Positions 11,485 to 22,148 of a DNA stretch of 64,000 nt are shown in pieces. Positions within the stretch are counted from its first letter, which is position 1; the number at the start of each line of letters is the position of its first letter. The translations under genes were made by a program, and so were the position numbers. The DNA is from Cryptomeria japonica (taxonomy: Eukaryota > Streptophyta > Pinopsida > Cupressales > Cupressaceae): contig NC_081413.1 in assembly GCF_030272615.1 (NCBI RefSeq), forward strand, positions 142,935,976 to 142,999,975. Direction: 5' to 3'. Under the pieces are notes generated by a model. It was not told the DNA's origin. It saw nothing but the letters and a program-made list of their open reading frames with translations, and ran no database searches.

Positions 11485-13765
11485 GTAAGGGCATCCACTC
11501 GTGTGGCCATACATGCGACACTTTCAGCTCTGTAAATACAGAAGGCTCCCAATCGGTAGAGGTTATGCCCTACAACTAATCAAATAAATTTGATCAAATG
11601 GGTTTATGGGGAGACATAGTGTCGGTATGAACTAATCAGCACACGTTATCCATAGTTTTCACCATGGAAATAGTTGTTTATAGTGGTTTGGAAGAGGTGG
11701 GTTTTTCTCGCTACCACTTGGGTCGTTCTCTCCTCACTAGTAGTCCTAATGACCACACGAGGAGACATGCCCTCTAAAGATTAAACAAAAAGAGCCTATT
11801 GCTCAAGACACAAAAGACACTCGTTCAATTTTAGTGCACCAATTGAAGTGTTTGCTAGTCTATGAAAATAAGGCACACAATAAAGATCAAAAACCCTTAC
11901 CAAAATTCTTCAACAAATATTTGTTAGTAGTTTGGATTGTTTGAAATGATCACCCCTTCCTACAAGCACACAAGTTAGGTAAATTTTAGATCCAAAAGAC
12001 TTTGTGAAATAGGGGCCTTCAACAATGCGATTATTTTGATCAATTCAAAGATTTGATTCATCATAAAAAAAGACCACCTATAAAATTTCAAGAAATTTCC
12101 AGAAATGTAAGAAAATCCAAAAAAAATTGCTGATTTGCTCCAAAAATTAATTTTTTATGAAAAATCATAAAAAATTCATATAAAATTCAAAATTGATCCA
12201 AAAAATCTAAAATTTGTACTGGACAGTCATGAGGGTCTTCCAAACTTGCATAAAAAAATTCATGCAACAAATCCGAACAGTTTGTGAGATATGAGCAAAA
12301 TAATGCAAAACCCTAATTTTCAAAGATCTGATTTTGGAGGAATGATTTTGCATCAAATTTGAAATAAAATAAAAACATAGTCTATGTATAATTATGAGAG
12401 ATTTCCAAAAATGTAAGAAAATCTAAAAAATTTGCTCATTTTCTTTCAAAATCAATTTTTTTAAAAATACATAAAAAATTCATAGAAATTTCCAATATGC
12501 TCCAAAAAATCTAATTTTTTTATTGCCAATTTTTGAGCATGTTATTGACCTGCAAAAACCATTTGATGCCAAAATTCAAAGCCGTTTGTGAGATCTAATC
12601 AAAATAATGAAAAACCCTAATTTTTAAAGATCTGATTTTCTAGGAAATATTTTGCATCAAAATTAAAATCACAAAGAACAGATCCCATGTATAATTATGA
12701 GAGATTTCCAAAAATGTAAGAAAATCTAAAAAATGCACTCATTTGCTCTCAAAATTTTTTTTTTTATGAAACTTCATAAAAAATTAAAATATGCTCCAAT
12801 AGATCTAAATTTTTCTTTGAGAGCTCTTGATACTGTCTTCTACCTACAAAAATAATTTGGTGTAAAATTTCTAAGCCATTTGTGAGATATGATTGAATCT
12901 CTCCAAGATCTTGATTTTGTGTTCAAAACCCTAGCTACACAAGGTTATTCTCCAAATTGTTTTACAAAACAACAATATATGGTTAGGAAAACCAGCAAAA
13001 AATATAGATCTAACAAAAATCCATGTCCCACCAAGTGTGCCAAAATGTTTATGGTGAAAGTGGAAACAACAACATTGAAAGACTAAATAGATTCAACCAC
13101 AAAACCCTAGCCTAACAACAACAAAGATCCACCATAACATATGAAGATTACCTAAGACAATGCAAATCAAATGAAATCACAAAGATTATACCATCACATA
13201 TCCAATAGGGTTTGGATCTTCATTCTTCCTATCTCCATTGATCTTGCTTGATATATTCTCTCAGATTTTATGTGCACAAGAGCTCAACAAAGAACGGAAA
13301 TGTGGTTGCAAGTAGGATCGCATATGAAAGTTCAAAAGCATAGTGTAGTCGAGTCGTAAGAGGGGGTTGATAATGAAGGAAGTATCATCTTATATAGAAG
13401 ACAATATATGAAATGGAGGGATAAGATTGAGAGGTGTAAAAGATAAATAGTCGGCTATGATTAGAGGGTAGGTAAAAGAAATAAGAAAATAATAAAAGGG
13501 TAGGTAGTGTATGAATTAAGAGATGAATGACATGTGTCATGGGTGGAAAAGGTTAATGAATTAATTAAATAAATAAAGATTTATTTAATTAATAGAGGAA
13601 GTGGGATAATTAAATAAATAAGAGTATTTATTTAATTTAGGGAAAAGGATAATTTAAATAAATAAATGTATTTATTTAAATGAGAAATAAGGTTAGAAGA
13701 GGCTAAAGTAATTAAATAAATATAGATATTTATTTAATTAGACATGACAATTTTAGGTGTCTACA
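11485..13765 (-). repeat. GypA leader and 5' LTR region
   Basis: Non-coding sequence upstream (minus sense) of the gag leader. It ends in TGTCTACA at 13758-13765, i.e. TGTAGACA at the LTR start on the minus strand. Positions 13550-13745 hold short inverted repeats such as ATTAAATAAAT...ATTTATTTAAT, like those at 180-470. I could not place the inner LTR boundary or the primer-binding site. An internal tandem array is listed separately. The right end abuts a truncated CopA LTR. Confidence 0.55.
12095..12905. repeat. Degenerate tandem array of about 300-bp units
   Basis: The phrase ATTTCC(A/C)(A/G)AAATGTAAGAAAATC recurs at about 12095, 12401 and 12703, giving periods near 306 and 302. Each unit also carries TTTGTGAGAT(A/C)T with AAAACCCTAATTTT and AAAGATCTGATTTT, at about 12281-12330 and 12582-12635. 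The third unit is incomplete. The array lies in the GypA leader or LTR region and is very A+T rich. Confidence 0.75.
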
Positions 13766-14389
13766 CTTATTAAATCCTCTAACAAGGTGGTCCATTAGCT
13801 TGGATTCTTAAATCCCCCAGCGAGGTTACTCCTAATAGGGTATTGTGCTTTTCATCAAGGCATATTTGTAAATCCCTTAACCAGGTGATTCCTAACTGGA
13901 ATTAGTTCTTAACAGGACTTATTGTAAAGCTTTAACAGGGTTGGCTCCTAGCAGGGTGAACTTTAGAAGAGTTTAGATAGATATCCTTGTGAGTCTCATC
14001 TCACCATGGTTTTTACCTATTTGGGTTTTCCACATATAAACATTTATGTCAAGTGGTGAATGTTTTTGTGGTTATGATCTTATTTGTTGATTTGATTAAC
14101 TTCTAATAAGGCATGATATCTAGAAGCATTTAGTGATGAATATGTTGAGATATGATTAAGCATTGTTGATGTTTACAAGAGTGGAGTTGTTTACTGTTAA
14201 GTTGTCATAATAGTCAAACCAGTTGATGTCAAGTATTTTTTTGAATATTGATCTTAACTGAGATATGTTTACTTTGTGTGATTGAATTTGAGTTTTGGAA
14301 TTTTGTATCAGTTTTTTTAGTATATTGATTCACCTGCCCCCCACCCTCTCAATATTCTACCAGATACTTATTCTTTCATCATACCATCA
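13766..14389 (+). repeat. CopA 5' LTR, 3' part only
   Basis: It matches the 3' LTR from about 19729 to 20357, beginning at CTTATTAAATCCTCTAACAAGG. It carries the periodic CTAAC/GGGT phrases and the CACCTGCCCCCCACCCTCTCAATATTC stretch, and ends in CA at 14388-14389 just before the primer-binding site. Confidence 0.8.
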
Positions 14390-14390
14390 A

Positions 14391-14403
14391 TTGGTATCAG
14401 AGC
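14391..14403 (+). promoter_or_regulatory. CopA primer-binding site (initiator Met tRNA type)
   Basis: TTGGTATCAGAGC lies one base after the LTR end. TGGTATCAGAGC is the plant Copia site complementary to the 3' end of initiator methionine tRNA, which primes minus-strand synthesis. Confidence 0.9.
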
Positions 14404-14461
14404 ATCTCAAGTCCTCTTTAATCTAAAAGCCTAACAGCTTGAGGAAAAGATCTTGTAGATC

Positions 14462-15427
14462 ATGATGAAGAAAGAAGGTCCAGAGTTCAACAAAGATAAA
14501 TATATAATATGGAGTGACAAAATGAAGATTTACATTAAGAGTCTTGGTAGTCAGTATTGGGATCATATAGGAACTAAGTATATTACACCTATTGGAACCC
14601 TAACTGATGATCAGAAGAAAGAACAACAAGAAAATCACCAAACATTAGAGGCTATTATCAGTTCCTTGTCTAATGTTGAATATGTAGATGTTCATGGTCT
14701 TGAAACTGCATATGAAGTGTGGCAAAAACTTGAAGAGATTTATAGCGGTGATGAACATGTTAAGATTGCTAAAGAGGAGAGTTTAAGAGGAAAGTTTGAT
14801 GACATGAGAATGTCTGAAGGTGAGAATATCTAGCAGTATGGTCAAACGATTAAAGAGATAGTTGGTGAAATAAAGATTGTAGGAGAGAAAGTGGAAGATT
14901 CCATAGTGATCAATAAGGTACTAAGAACCCTGCTATCGATCTATGCTATCTGAGTTGCAGCTATTCAGGAGCTAAAATCCATTGACAAGACAAAGGTAAC
15001 TCTTGACTCTATTATTGGCAAACTTACTGCTTTTGAACTAAATGGCTATGATGGTAGTATATAGAAATTAGAATCTGCATTAAGAGTTTTTGTCTCTAAC
15101 CCATCTGTGAGAAGAAGTAGAGATACCAGCCATGGTTATGAATCTAGATCCAGTAGAGATGTTGATGATGAAGCCAACTTAGTGGAACTTGAAGCATTGT
15201 TGGCAAAATGACTGCCTAGAGGCACTGGTAAATATACAAGTAAGCTACCTTTAAAGTGTTTTGCATGCAACAAGATTGGTCATATAGCAGCTAATTGCCT
15301 TAATGGTAAAAATGAATACAAGAGAGACAAATTTAAGAAGTATAAGGGTAAAGGCAAGAGAGATTGTCTTGTAGCTATTGATAGTGGTATTACCGATGAA
15401 GAATCTGATGATGATGCTAGTGAAGAT
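14462..15427 (+). pseudogene. CopA Gag
   Basis: It starts at ATG 14462, 58 bases after the primer-binding site. The N-terminus has YIIWSDKMKIYIKSLG, then YEVWQKLEEIYSGDEHVK, the UBN2-like Gag core. A zinc knuckle CFACNKIGHIAANC lies at about 15258-15299. The frame is continuous with the protease but broken by TAG 14831, TGA 14951, TAG 15062 and TGA 15209. At 14951 and 15062 the sister copy CopE2 keeps CGA and CAG, and at 15209 it keeps TGG, so these stops are simple C-to-T or G-to-A changes. Confidence 0.85.
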
Positions 15428-15805
15428 ATTGTGTTTATAGTTATTAAGGAAGAAATATCATATCAAAAGGCACCAGTATCCAAGATGGATAACTCTGATG
15501 ATTGGATCATTGATAGTGGTTGTTCACATCACATGACCAGTGATCGGAGCAAATTTCTTTCTCTAAAGGAATTTGATGGCAGTGTTGTCAAATTTGGCAA
15601 TGAATCAACCTATATGGTTAAAGGTAAGGGAGTTGTTTCTCTTAATGGGAAGAGAAGTGTTGATGATGTCTATTCGATTGAAGGCCTAAAGCACAATCTT
15701 TTGAGTGTGGCACAACTTAATGACAGAGGATACCCACTAGAGTTTAGAAATGGTATGTGCAAAATCTTTGACAACAAAGGTGAATTTATTGCAATGGGGA
15801 AATAG
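15428..15805 (+). pseudogene. CopA aspartic protease
   Basis: In frame with Gag. The active-site motif is DWIIDSGCSHHMTSDRSKF, followed by the KGKGVVSLNGK strand and GLKHNLLSVAQLNDRGYP, the usual join between Copia protease and integrase zinc region. It cleaves the polyprotein in the particle. The segment ends at TAG 15803-15805, where related copies have a Gln codon. Confidence 0.85.
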
Positions 15806-16960
15806 ACCAGAGGTAATCTATTTCATCTTAATCCTAAAGTGAGAAACTATTTGATCGAAAAAATAGATGATAGATGGCTTTGGCATAGGAGATTTTGTCA
15901 TATAAATTTTGACAATATTGTTAAAGTAAGAAAGTCCAAGACAGTAAGAGGTCTGCCTTAGCTAGACAAACCGGTTAATGCTCTTTGTAAAGAATGTCAT
16001 TTAGGAAAGATGACTTCTTTAACTTTCAAGAGCAAGTCCTTCTCAGCGAAGCACTTGTTAGATTTAGTTCATACAAATCTATGTGGAACAATAAGAACAA
16101 GAAGCATTCAAGGTGATAGATATTTCATGATCTTCACTGATAATTGTTCAAGGATGATGTGGGTCAACTTCTTGAAGGATAAGAATAAAACTTTTGGTAA
16201 ATTCAAGGCATTTAGGGCCTTAGATGAGAAAGAGAGTGGAAAAAAGATAAAATGTTTGAGAACGGATCAAGGCGGTGAATTCACTTCTATGGAGTTCACT
16301 AAGTATTGTGATGAAAATGGTATGAAGAGGTAGCTTTCTACACCAAGGACACCACAACAAAATGGTATAGCAGAGAGAAACAACCGACCAGTGGTTGAAG
16401 CTACTAGGACTATGATGATACAAGGAGGTGTAGAAAAAACATTTTGGAAAGAAGTTGTAAGTACAGCTATCTACACAATGAACCAAGTTTTGGTGAAAAG
16501 AGGTAAGGACAAGACCCCTTATGAATATTGGTATGAGAGATCACCTGATGTTAGCTATTTTAAGATATTTGGAAGTAATTATTAAAAGAGGTGATTACAT
16601 AAGCAAGTTTGAAGCTAAGAGTGATGAAGGCATGTTTGTTGTCTATTCCACTAAGAGTAAGGTCTGTAAATGCTTCAACAACCAGACATAGAAAATTATT
16701 GAGAGTGTTGATGTTCATGTAGATGAATGTCCCGAAGGAACCAGTTCTGAGAAAAAGGATGAAGATCCTTGCATTTTTCTTTTGGAACTTGAAACTGTTA
16801 AATCATAAAGTAGTAAAGAAAATCCTGATGTACTTGTTCAACCGGAACAAATAAATTTAGAAGAAGATGATAATGAAGAAGCTAAACCTGAAGAGAATGA
16901 TCATGTTATTCGTAGGTATGTGAGACTTAATCACAGTCCTGAATAGGTTATTGGGGATTA
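15806..16960 (+). pseudogene. CopA integrase
   Basis: The zinc-binding region reads WLWHRRFCHINF, then CKECHLGK. The catalytic core follows, with D in IFTDNCSRMMWV, D in RTDQGGEF, and E in NGIAERNNRPVVE, so the D-D-E set is intact. Stops: TAG 15959 (CAG in CopE2), TAG 16331, TAA 16583. At about 16575-16585 a small deletion shifts the frame by one, the only frameshift I find in CopA. The acidic C-terminal linker runs to about 16960 with stops at 16689, 16806, 16944 and 16959. Confidence 0.8.
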
Positions 16961-18557
16961 GGATGTTGGAGTCCTAACTATAAGAATAATAAGAGAGAAC
17001 TCTTGCATGATCTCCACCTTTGAACCTAGAAGTGCTAAGGAGGCATTTGGTGATGATCATTGGGTTAAAGCTATGGAGGACGAATTGGATCAAATTGAGA
17101 AGAACAACACTTGGACCCTGGTACCCTGACCGGTAAACAAGAATGTTATAGGTACTAAATGGGTGTTCAGAAGCAAGTTAAATGAAGATGGTGTTGTAGT
17201 TCACAACAAGGCAAGATTAGTCTGCAAAGGTTATGCACAAGAAGAAGGAGAAGATTATGGAGAAAATTTTGCACCAGTAGCAAGACTAGAAGGTGTCAGA
17301 ACATTACTTACATTTGCAGCTCATAAGAAGTTCAAGGTATACCAAATGGATGTTAAGTCTTCATTTTTTAATGGGATAGTGGAAGAAGAGGTTTATATAG
17401 ATTATCCTGATGGTTATGTATTGAGAGATAAGGAAGACATGGTATGCAAATTGCATAAAGCTTTGCATGGATTAAGGCAAGCACCTAGAGCATGGTATGA
17501 ACAACTTCATACACATCTAATAAAGATAGGCTTTGCTAGAACCAATGATGACAACAACATTTATCTCAAGTCTGAAGGAGATGAAATACTAGTCAGTGAA
17601 GTATTTGTTGATGAAATTATATTTGGAGGTAATGATGACATGAGTAATTGTTTTGCAAATGAAATGAAGAATGAGTTTGAGATATCATTAGTAGGGGAAA
17701 TAAAAAATTTCATAGGATTGCAGATATGACAGATGAAAAATGGTATTTTCATTACTCAATCGAAGTATGTGAAAGAGGTTTTAAAGACTTTTGGTATGAG
17801 TGACTATAAACCAGTTGGAACCCCAGTGGTTACAGGTTGTAAGTTGTCCAAGGAAGATGCATCTAAGTCTGTAGATGAAAAGGAATACAGGTCAATGATT
17901 GGCAAATTACACTGTGTTGTTAACAATCAACCGGATCTTTCCCATGTAGTTGGTATTGTTGCTAGAATTCAGAAGAATCCAAATGAAGCACATCTAATGG
18001 CAACCAAGAGAATTTTTAGATATCTGAAAGGTATTCTTGACTATGGGTTATGGTATCCATATGGTGGAAATTTTGAATTGAAGGCATACATAGATGCTGA
18101 TTAGGAAGGAAATATTGATGGCCGGAAGAGTACTACCGGTGGAGCATTCTTTCTAGGAGGAAGACTAGTTTTATGGTGTAGAAAAAAGAAGAGTTGTACT
18201 TCATAATCTACTGCTGAAGCTGAGCATGTAGCAGCTTATATGAATTGCACACAAGCTATTTGGATGAGGCACATTATGGAAGGTTTTAAGATGAAAATAT
18301 CAAAACCAATAAAGATTTTGTTTGATAATACAAGTGCAATAAACATCTCTAAAAATCCTATTTTGCATGCAAGGACTAAGCACATTGAATTGAAGTATCA
18401 CTTCTTAAGGGAAAAAGTTCAAAGTAAAGATGTTATCTTGGAGCATGTATCTACCAAGGAGCAGCTTGCAAATATCTTTACCAAACCTCTGCCTAAGACC
18501 ACTTTTGAGTATCTTAGAAGTCAATTGGGGGTTGTCCCTCTACATGAAGTTAATTGA
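16961..18557 (+). pseudogene. CopA reverse transcriptase and RNase H
   Basis: RT begins with the [18 protein letters not shown] region, then WVFRSKLNEDG, KARLVCKGYAQ, YQMDVKSSFFNG and LHGLRQAPRAWYE. The polymerase box reads FVDE at 17604-17615; the second catalytic Asp of F/YVDD is Glu. RNase H follows (AYIDAD at about 18087, then STAEAEHVAAY) and ends with LEHVSTKEQLANIFTKPLP and a natural TGA at 18555. Further stops are TGA 17127, TGA 17727, TAG 18102 (TGG in CopE2) and TAA 18204 (CAA in CopE2). The reading phase is otherwise intact for 1.9 kb. Confidence 0.85.
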
Positions 18558-18635
18558 GCATGATGCAGATCGCATCAGTCCTTGAATTACTTGTAGAATC
18601 TTACATGGATTGATGAAGAAGTTGATGTATTCCAT

Positions 18636-18908
18636 AGGGGGAGCATTAAGTTGTAGTATGTTGTTGATGCACAGTAAGAGTAGAATTACATGTTTTTACT
18701 TTTACTTTAGCATTGTTGTCAAAGGGGGAGAAGAATTGTGTGATTGAGGAGAACAATTATGTGTCTGATTAGGTGAACTAGTGGTAGGCTGAAGATAGAC
18801 AGAGCAAGGTGAATACTTGGTAATGTCAACCAGGATTCCTATTCACCAATCTTAGCAATAATCAGAGGCATTGATATTTGTATTGCCATCAATGCCAGAG
18901 GGGGAGAT
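18636..18908 (+). promoter_or_regulatory. CopA triple G-tract region ending in the polypurine tract
   Basis: Three AGGGGGAG-like tracts lie before the 3' LTR: G-runs at 18637-18641, 18724-18728 and 18900-18904. The last, CAGAGGGGGAGAT, abuts the LTR and is the expected plus-strand primer. The same three-tract layout occurs in CopE2. Confidence 0.75.
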
Positions 18909-20357
18909 TGTTGGTATTTTTAGTTTGTTGTCATTTTGCATATAGATTGCATTAATGATATGTTGTCATTGATGTCAATTGAACCAGTAATGGTATTCAT
19001 GTTATTGTTGATATTGTTGATTTTGATATTGGCTAGTCACCAGTAAGAAGATCTTTGTGGAAGATATTCTAAACCGGTATGTTAAGTTTGTGAGTTGAAC
19101 TAGTAAATCGGTGTAAAGGGTTAAACCTTTCTATGCAATGTAACCAGTAAACCCTATCAGTTGTTAAACCCTAACCAATCAAGTTTGTTGGTTTATTATC
19201 TGATGAGAAACAATGATGGAGACACGTGTGATTATTCTATGAGGATAAGTTCAAATTGTTTTGGCATGTTTGTTTGTTGTCTAGGGAAGGAGCAAAGTGG
19301 ATTGCATCTAATGCACAATGTGTGATGAGTTACAAAGTCTGATGAAGTGGTGATCATGGACCGGTTGGAATTTTCTTGAAGAATGTGAAGAGATTGTTAT
19401 GATTTCTAATGGTCAAGATTGTACCAACTTGTTTGTAATCTCGATGATGAGAATTAGGTTTTTGTTGTGTTACCGACCTAATTGATTTGTATTTAAGGTC
19501 GATGAAGTTGCTTGTAAAAATTGTTGGCAAGATTGGCAGAAACCTATTGAGTGTGTAGTTGCCTAACCAATGAATGGATCTACACTTTGAGTTAAGGAAA
19601 ATTGAAGCTTAAAAGGATCTGATCAAGCAAATGTAGTGATATTCAAATAGATCAAGAAAACCTATTGTTTTCTAACAATTACAGTAGAAGTGAAATCCCT
19701 TAACTGGGTAAGCTCTAACAAGCTTGGTTACTTATTAAATCCTCTAACAAGGTGGTCTATTAGCTTGGATTCTTAAATCCTCTAGTGAGGTTACTCCTAA
19801 TAGGGCATTGTGCTTTTCATCAAGGCATATTTGTAAATCCCTTAACTGGGTGATTGCTAACCGGAATTAGTTCTTAACAAGACTTATTGTAAAGCTTTAA
19901 CAGGCTTGGCTCCTAACAGGTCAAACTTTAGAAGATTTCAGGTAGCTATCCTTGTGAGTCTCATCTCACTGTGGTTTTTACCTATTTGGGTTTTCCACGT
20001 ATAAACATTTTTGTCAAGTGGTGAATGTTTTTGTGGTTATGATCTTATTTTTTGATTTGATTAACTTATGATAAGGCATTATAACTAGAAGCATTGAGAG
20101 ATGAATATGTTGAGATATGATTAAGCATTGTTGATGTTTACAAGATTGGAGTTGTTTACTATTAAGTTGTCATAACAGTCAAACCGGTTGATGTCAAGTA
20201 TTCTTTTGAATATTGATCTTGACTAAGATATGTTTACTTTGTGTGATTGAATTTGAGTTTGGGAACTTTGTATCAGTTTTTTCAGTATACTGATTCACCC
20301 CCCCACCCCTCCCCTCTCAGTATTCTACCAGATACTTATTATTTCATCATACAATCA
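18909..20357 (+). repeat. CopA 3' LTR (1449 bp)
   Basis: It starts TGTTGGTATTTTTAG after the polypurine tract and ends ...CATACAATCA at 20357. A TATA-like TATTTAAGG lies near 19489. From about 19690 to 19950 there is a run of CCTCTAACAAGGT / CTTAACTGGGT phrases every 25-40 bp. The conserved GATTCACCCCCCCACCCCTCCCCTCTCAG tract is at about 20290-20319. Confidence 0.9.
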
Positions 20358-22148
20358 AAAATTCTACTGGCATGAATGAAAATGAGCCCCCAATAGGTAA
20401 GCTACTAATGTCACATAGTGAGGAGCAACATAATAGCCTCTAATGTTATTTAAATATATGATAGATTAGATGAATGAATATGACATGTTAAATTCTTTAT
20501 AATCAATGAAAGAAAAACTGTACATAGGATATTAAGCATTGGAATGTCTTGATCAACAAAGTAGTCTCTAGGAGAAGAATAGGCCTCTAAGTCATGTTCC
20601 TCTTGTACACAAACTTCCTCATGCATAAAAGAAACCTTAGGAGAGGGAAAAGTATAATTCATTAGGGCCTCATTTCTATAAGGGAGGGTATTGGAATGAA
20701 TAGAAGGTAAAGCATAAAAGATGGGATTGCCAATCCTATTAACCTTTTGGGAAGCTTCATAAAGGGACTTGTCAATGATCATAATTTCCTTATGAGTGGG
20801 ATGAGCATTGAGATATATAGAGGATGATCTAATTGAGATGAATTCATCAAGGACTTCATTTAACATATTATAGTCATCACTACTAAATATGACATTCACA
20901 TTGAGAGATGGTCATTTAGATTCTTTGGTGGGCTTTGAAGGATTATATCCAAGTCCGAATGAGGTTTCAAGTATGTTATTTTTTAAAGGGACTCTAATCT
21001 CTTGTTCACTTGCACCACAACCATTTCCATTGTATCCACTTTTATCTAAAATGTAAAAACTTGGACCATAAAGGGATGCCATATTAGAAAGAAATGGTGG
21101 GACCTCATAGATTTTAATGTCATAATTTGAACTAGAAGAATAATTTGAAGAATCAGTAGAAGCAACCACAAAATTGTTACTAAGCTGCTAAAACAAAGTA
21201 GGTTTATTTTTAGGTTTTACCATATCATCATCCTTTTTAGTCTTAGGCTCTATTGGGGGGATTTTATATTCTCCTATAAAAGAAGGTGTAACATATAAGG
21301 ACCCCCAATCATCTTCTAAGAGTACCTCTTAAGATGAGGAAGTATCTTCAGGATGAGATGGTGTTTCATCTTGATTAGTAGAAGAATTAGAAGAATGTGA
21401 ATAAGATTTTGAATTGGATGAAGTTTTCAAACAAGCTTGTAAATTAGTATCAACGTGAAAAGTATACACTTTATTGTCATAAATGAATTTGACTTGATGA
21501 TGAGAGTAGAAGGGACAACTTGAATATTATGAATCCAAGGTCATCCTAATAGAATATTGTAAGTAAGACTATCAAGCATAACTTGGATAGGTATGGGTAA
21601 AATAATAGGTCCTAACCTAATAAGCAAGGTTATAGTACACAAGGATGCTCTAGCAACATTGTCAAAACCATGAATAGAAAGAGATCCAAGTTGAATAAGA
21701 GAAGTGTCCACATAAATCAATGCTACAAACATTAAGGCTAGATCCTTTGTCCACTAAGGTTTATCTTATAGAATTACCATTAATAAGGACAACTATTATA
21801 AGGGATTCATATTCATTTTGAATCTCCTTGGAAGGTAACTCATCTTGAGAGAACACAATTTGAGCTTTAGGTGCTTTCATAAAATCAATCGAAGAAGTCA
21901 TATTATTATGTGTCACTACGTGTGGGACATCTAAGCTCTTTAACAAATCTTGTAACATTCTATGATGTTTAGATGAAGTTTGAATGAAATCTTAAAGAGA
22001 TGTCTTGGTAGGAGTGTCTTTAAGTTGTTCAATAAGGTCATATTCTTTACCAAGATGTTGTGACAAATGAGATGTTGGTGGAAGTATTGGTTGAGAAGTA
22101 GGAAGAGAAGATGGAATAACTAGAGGAGGATTCAATTAACTATTATTT
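20358..22148 (-). pseudogene. GypB1, 3' portion: protease remnant and G-patch-like segment
   Basis: Minus-strand continuation of the sequence at 29452-30471, interrupted by NA1. Pieces in order: a retropepsin remnant at about 21958-21480 with LVDKGSSLNVCS and, further on, SIHGFDNVARAS, matching GypB2; then a Ser-rich linker; then a glycine-rich segment near 21070-20920 (LYGPSFYILDKSGYNGNGCG, ending FGLGYNPSKP) like the G-patch-like part of GypB2; then a 149-residue open frame (20899-20450) of unknown function. No RT is seen. The right-hand CopA LTR cuts it off at 20358. Confidence 0.6.

Larger units (their letters stand above)
13766..20357 (+). mobile_element. CopA, Ty1/copia retrotransposon with truncated 5' LTR
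   Basis: An almost colinear element: 5' LTR remnant, primer-binding site, gag-protease-integrase-RT-RNase H, polypurine tract and 1449-bp 3' LTR. The gene order (integrase before RT) makes it Copia. It retains long homology to CopE2, which is on the other strand. The left part of the 5' LTR (about 0.8 kb by comparison with the 3' LTR) is missing where the gypsy-type LTR end at 13765 abuts it. The flanks differ (GypA left, GypB1 right), so no TSD can be read. Confidence 0.85.

Noticed and set aside
12095-12905. CRISPR-like array
   Set aside because: Units are about 300 bp, degenerate and lack short identical repeats with unique spacers; the context is a plant retroelement.
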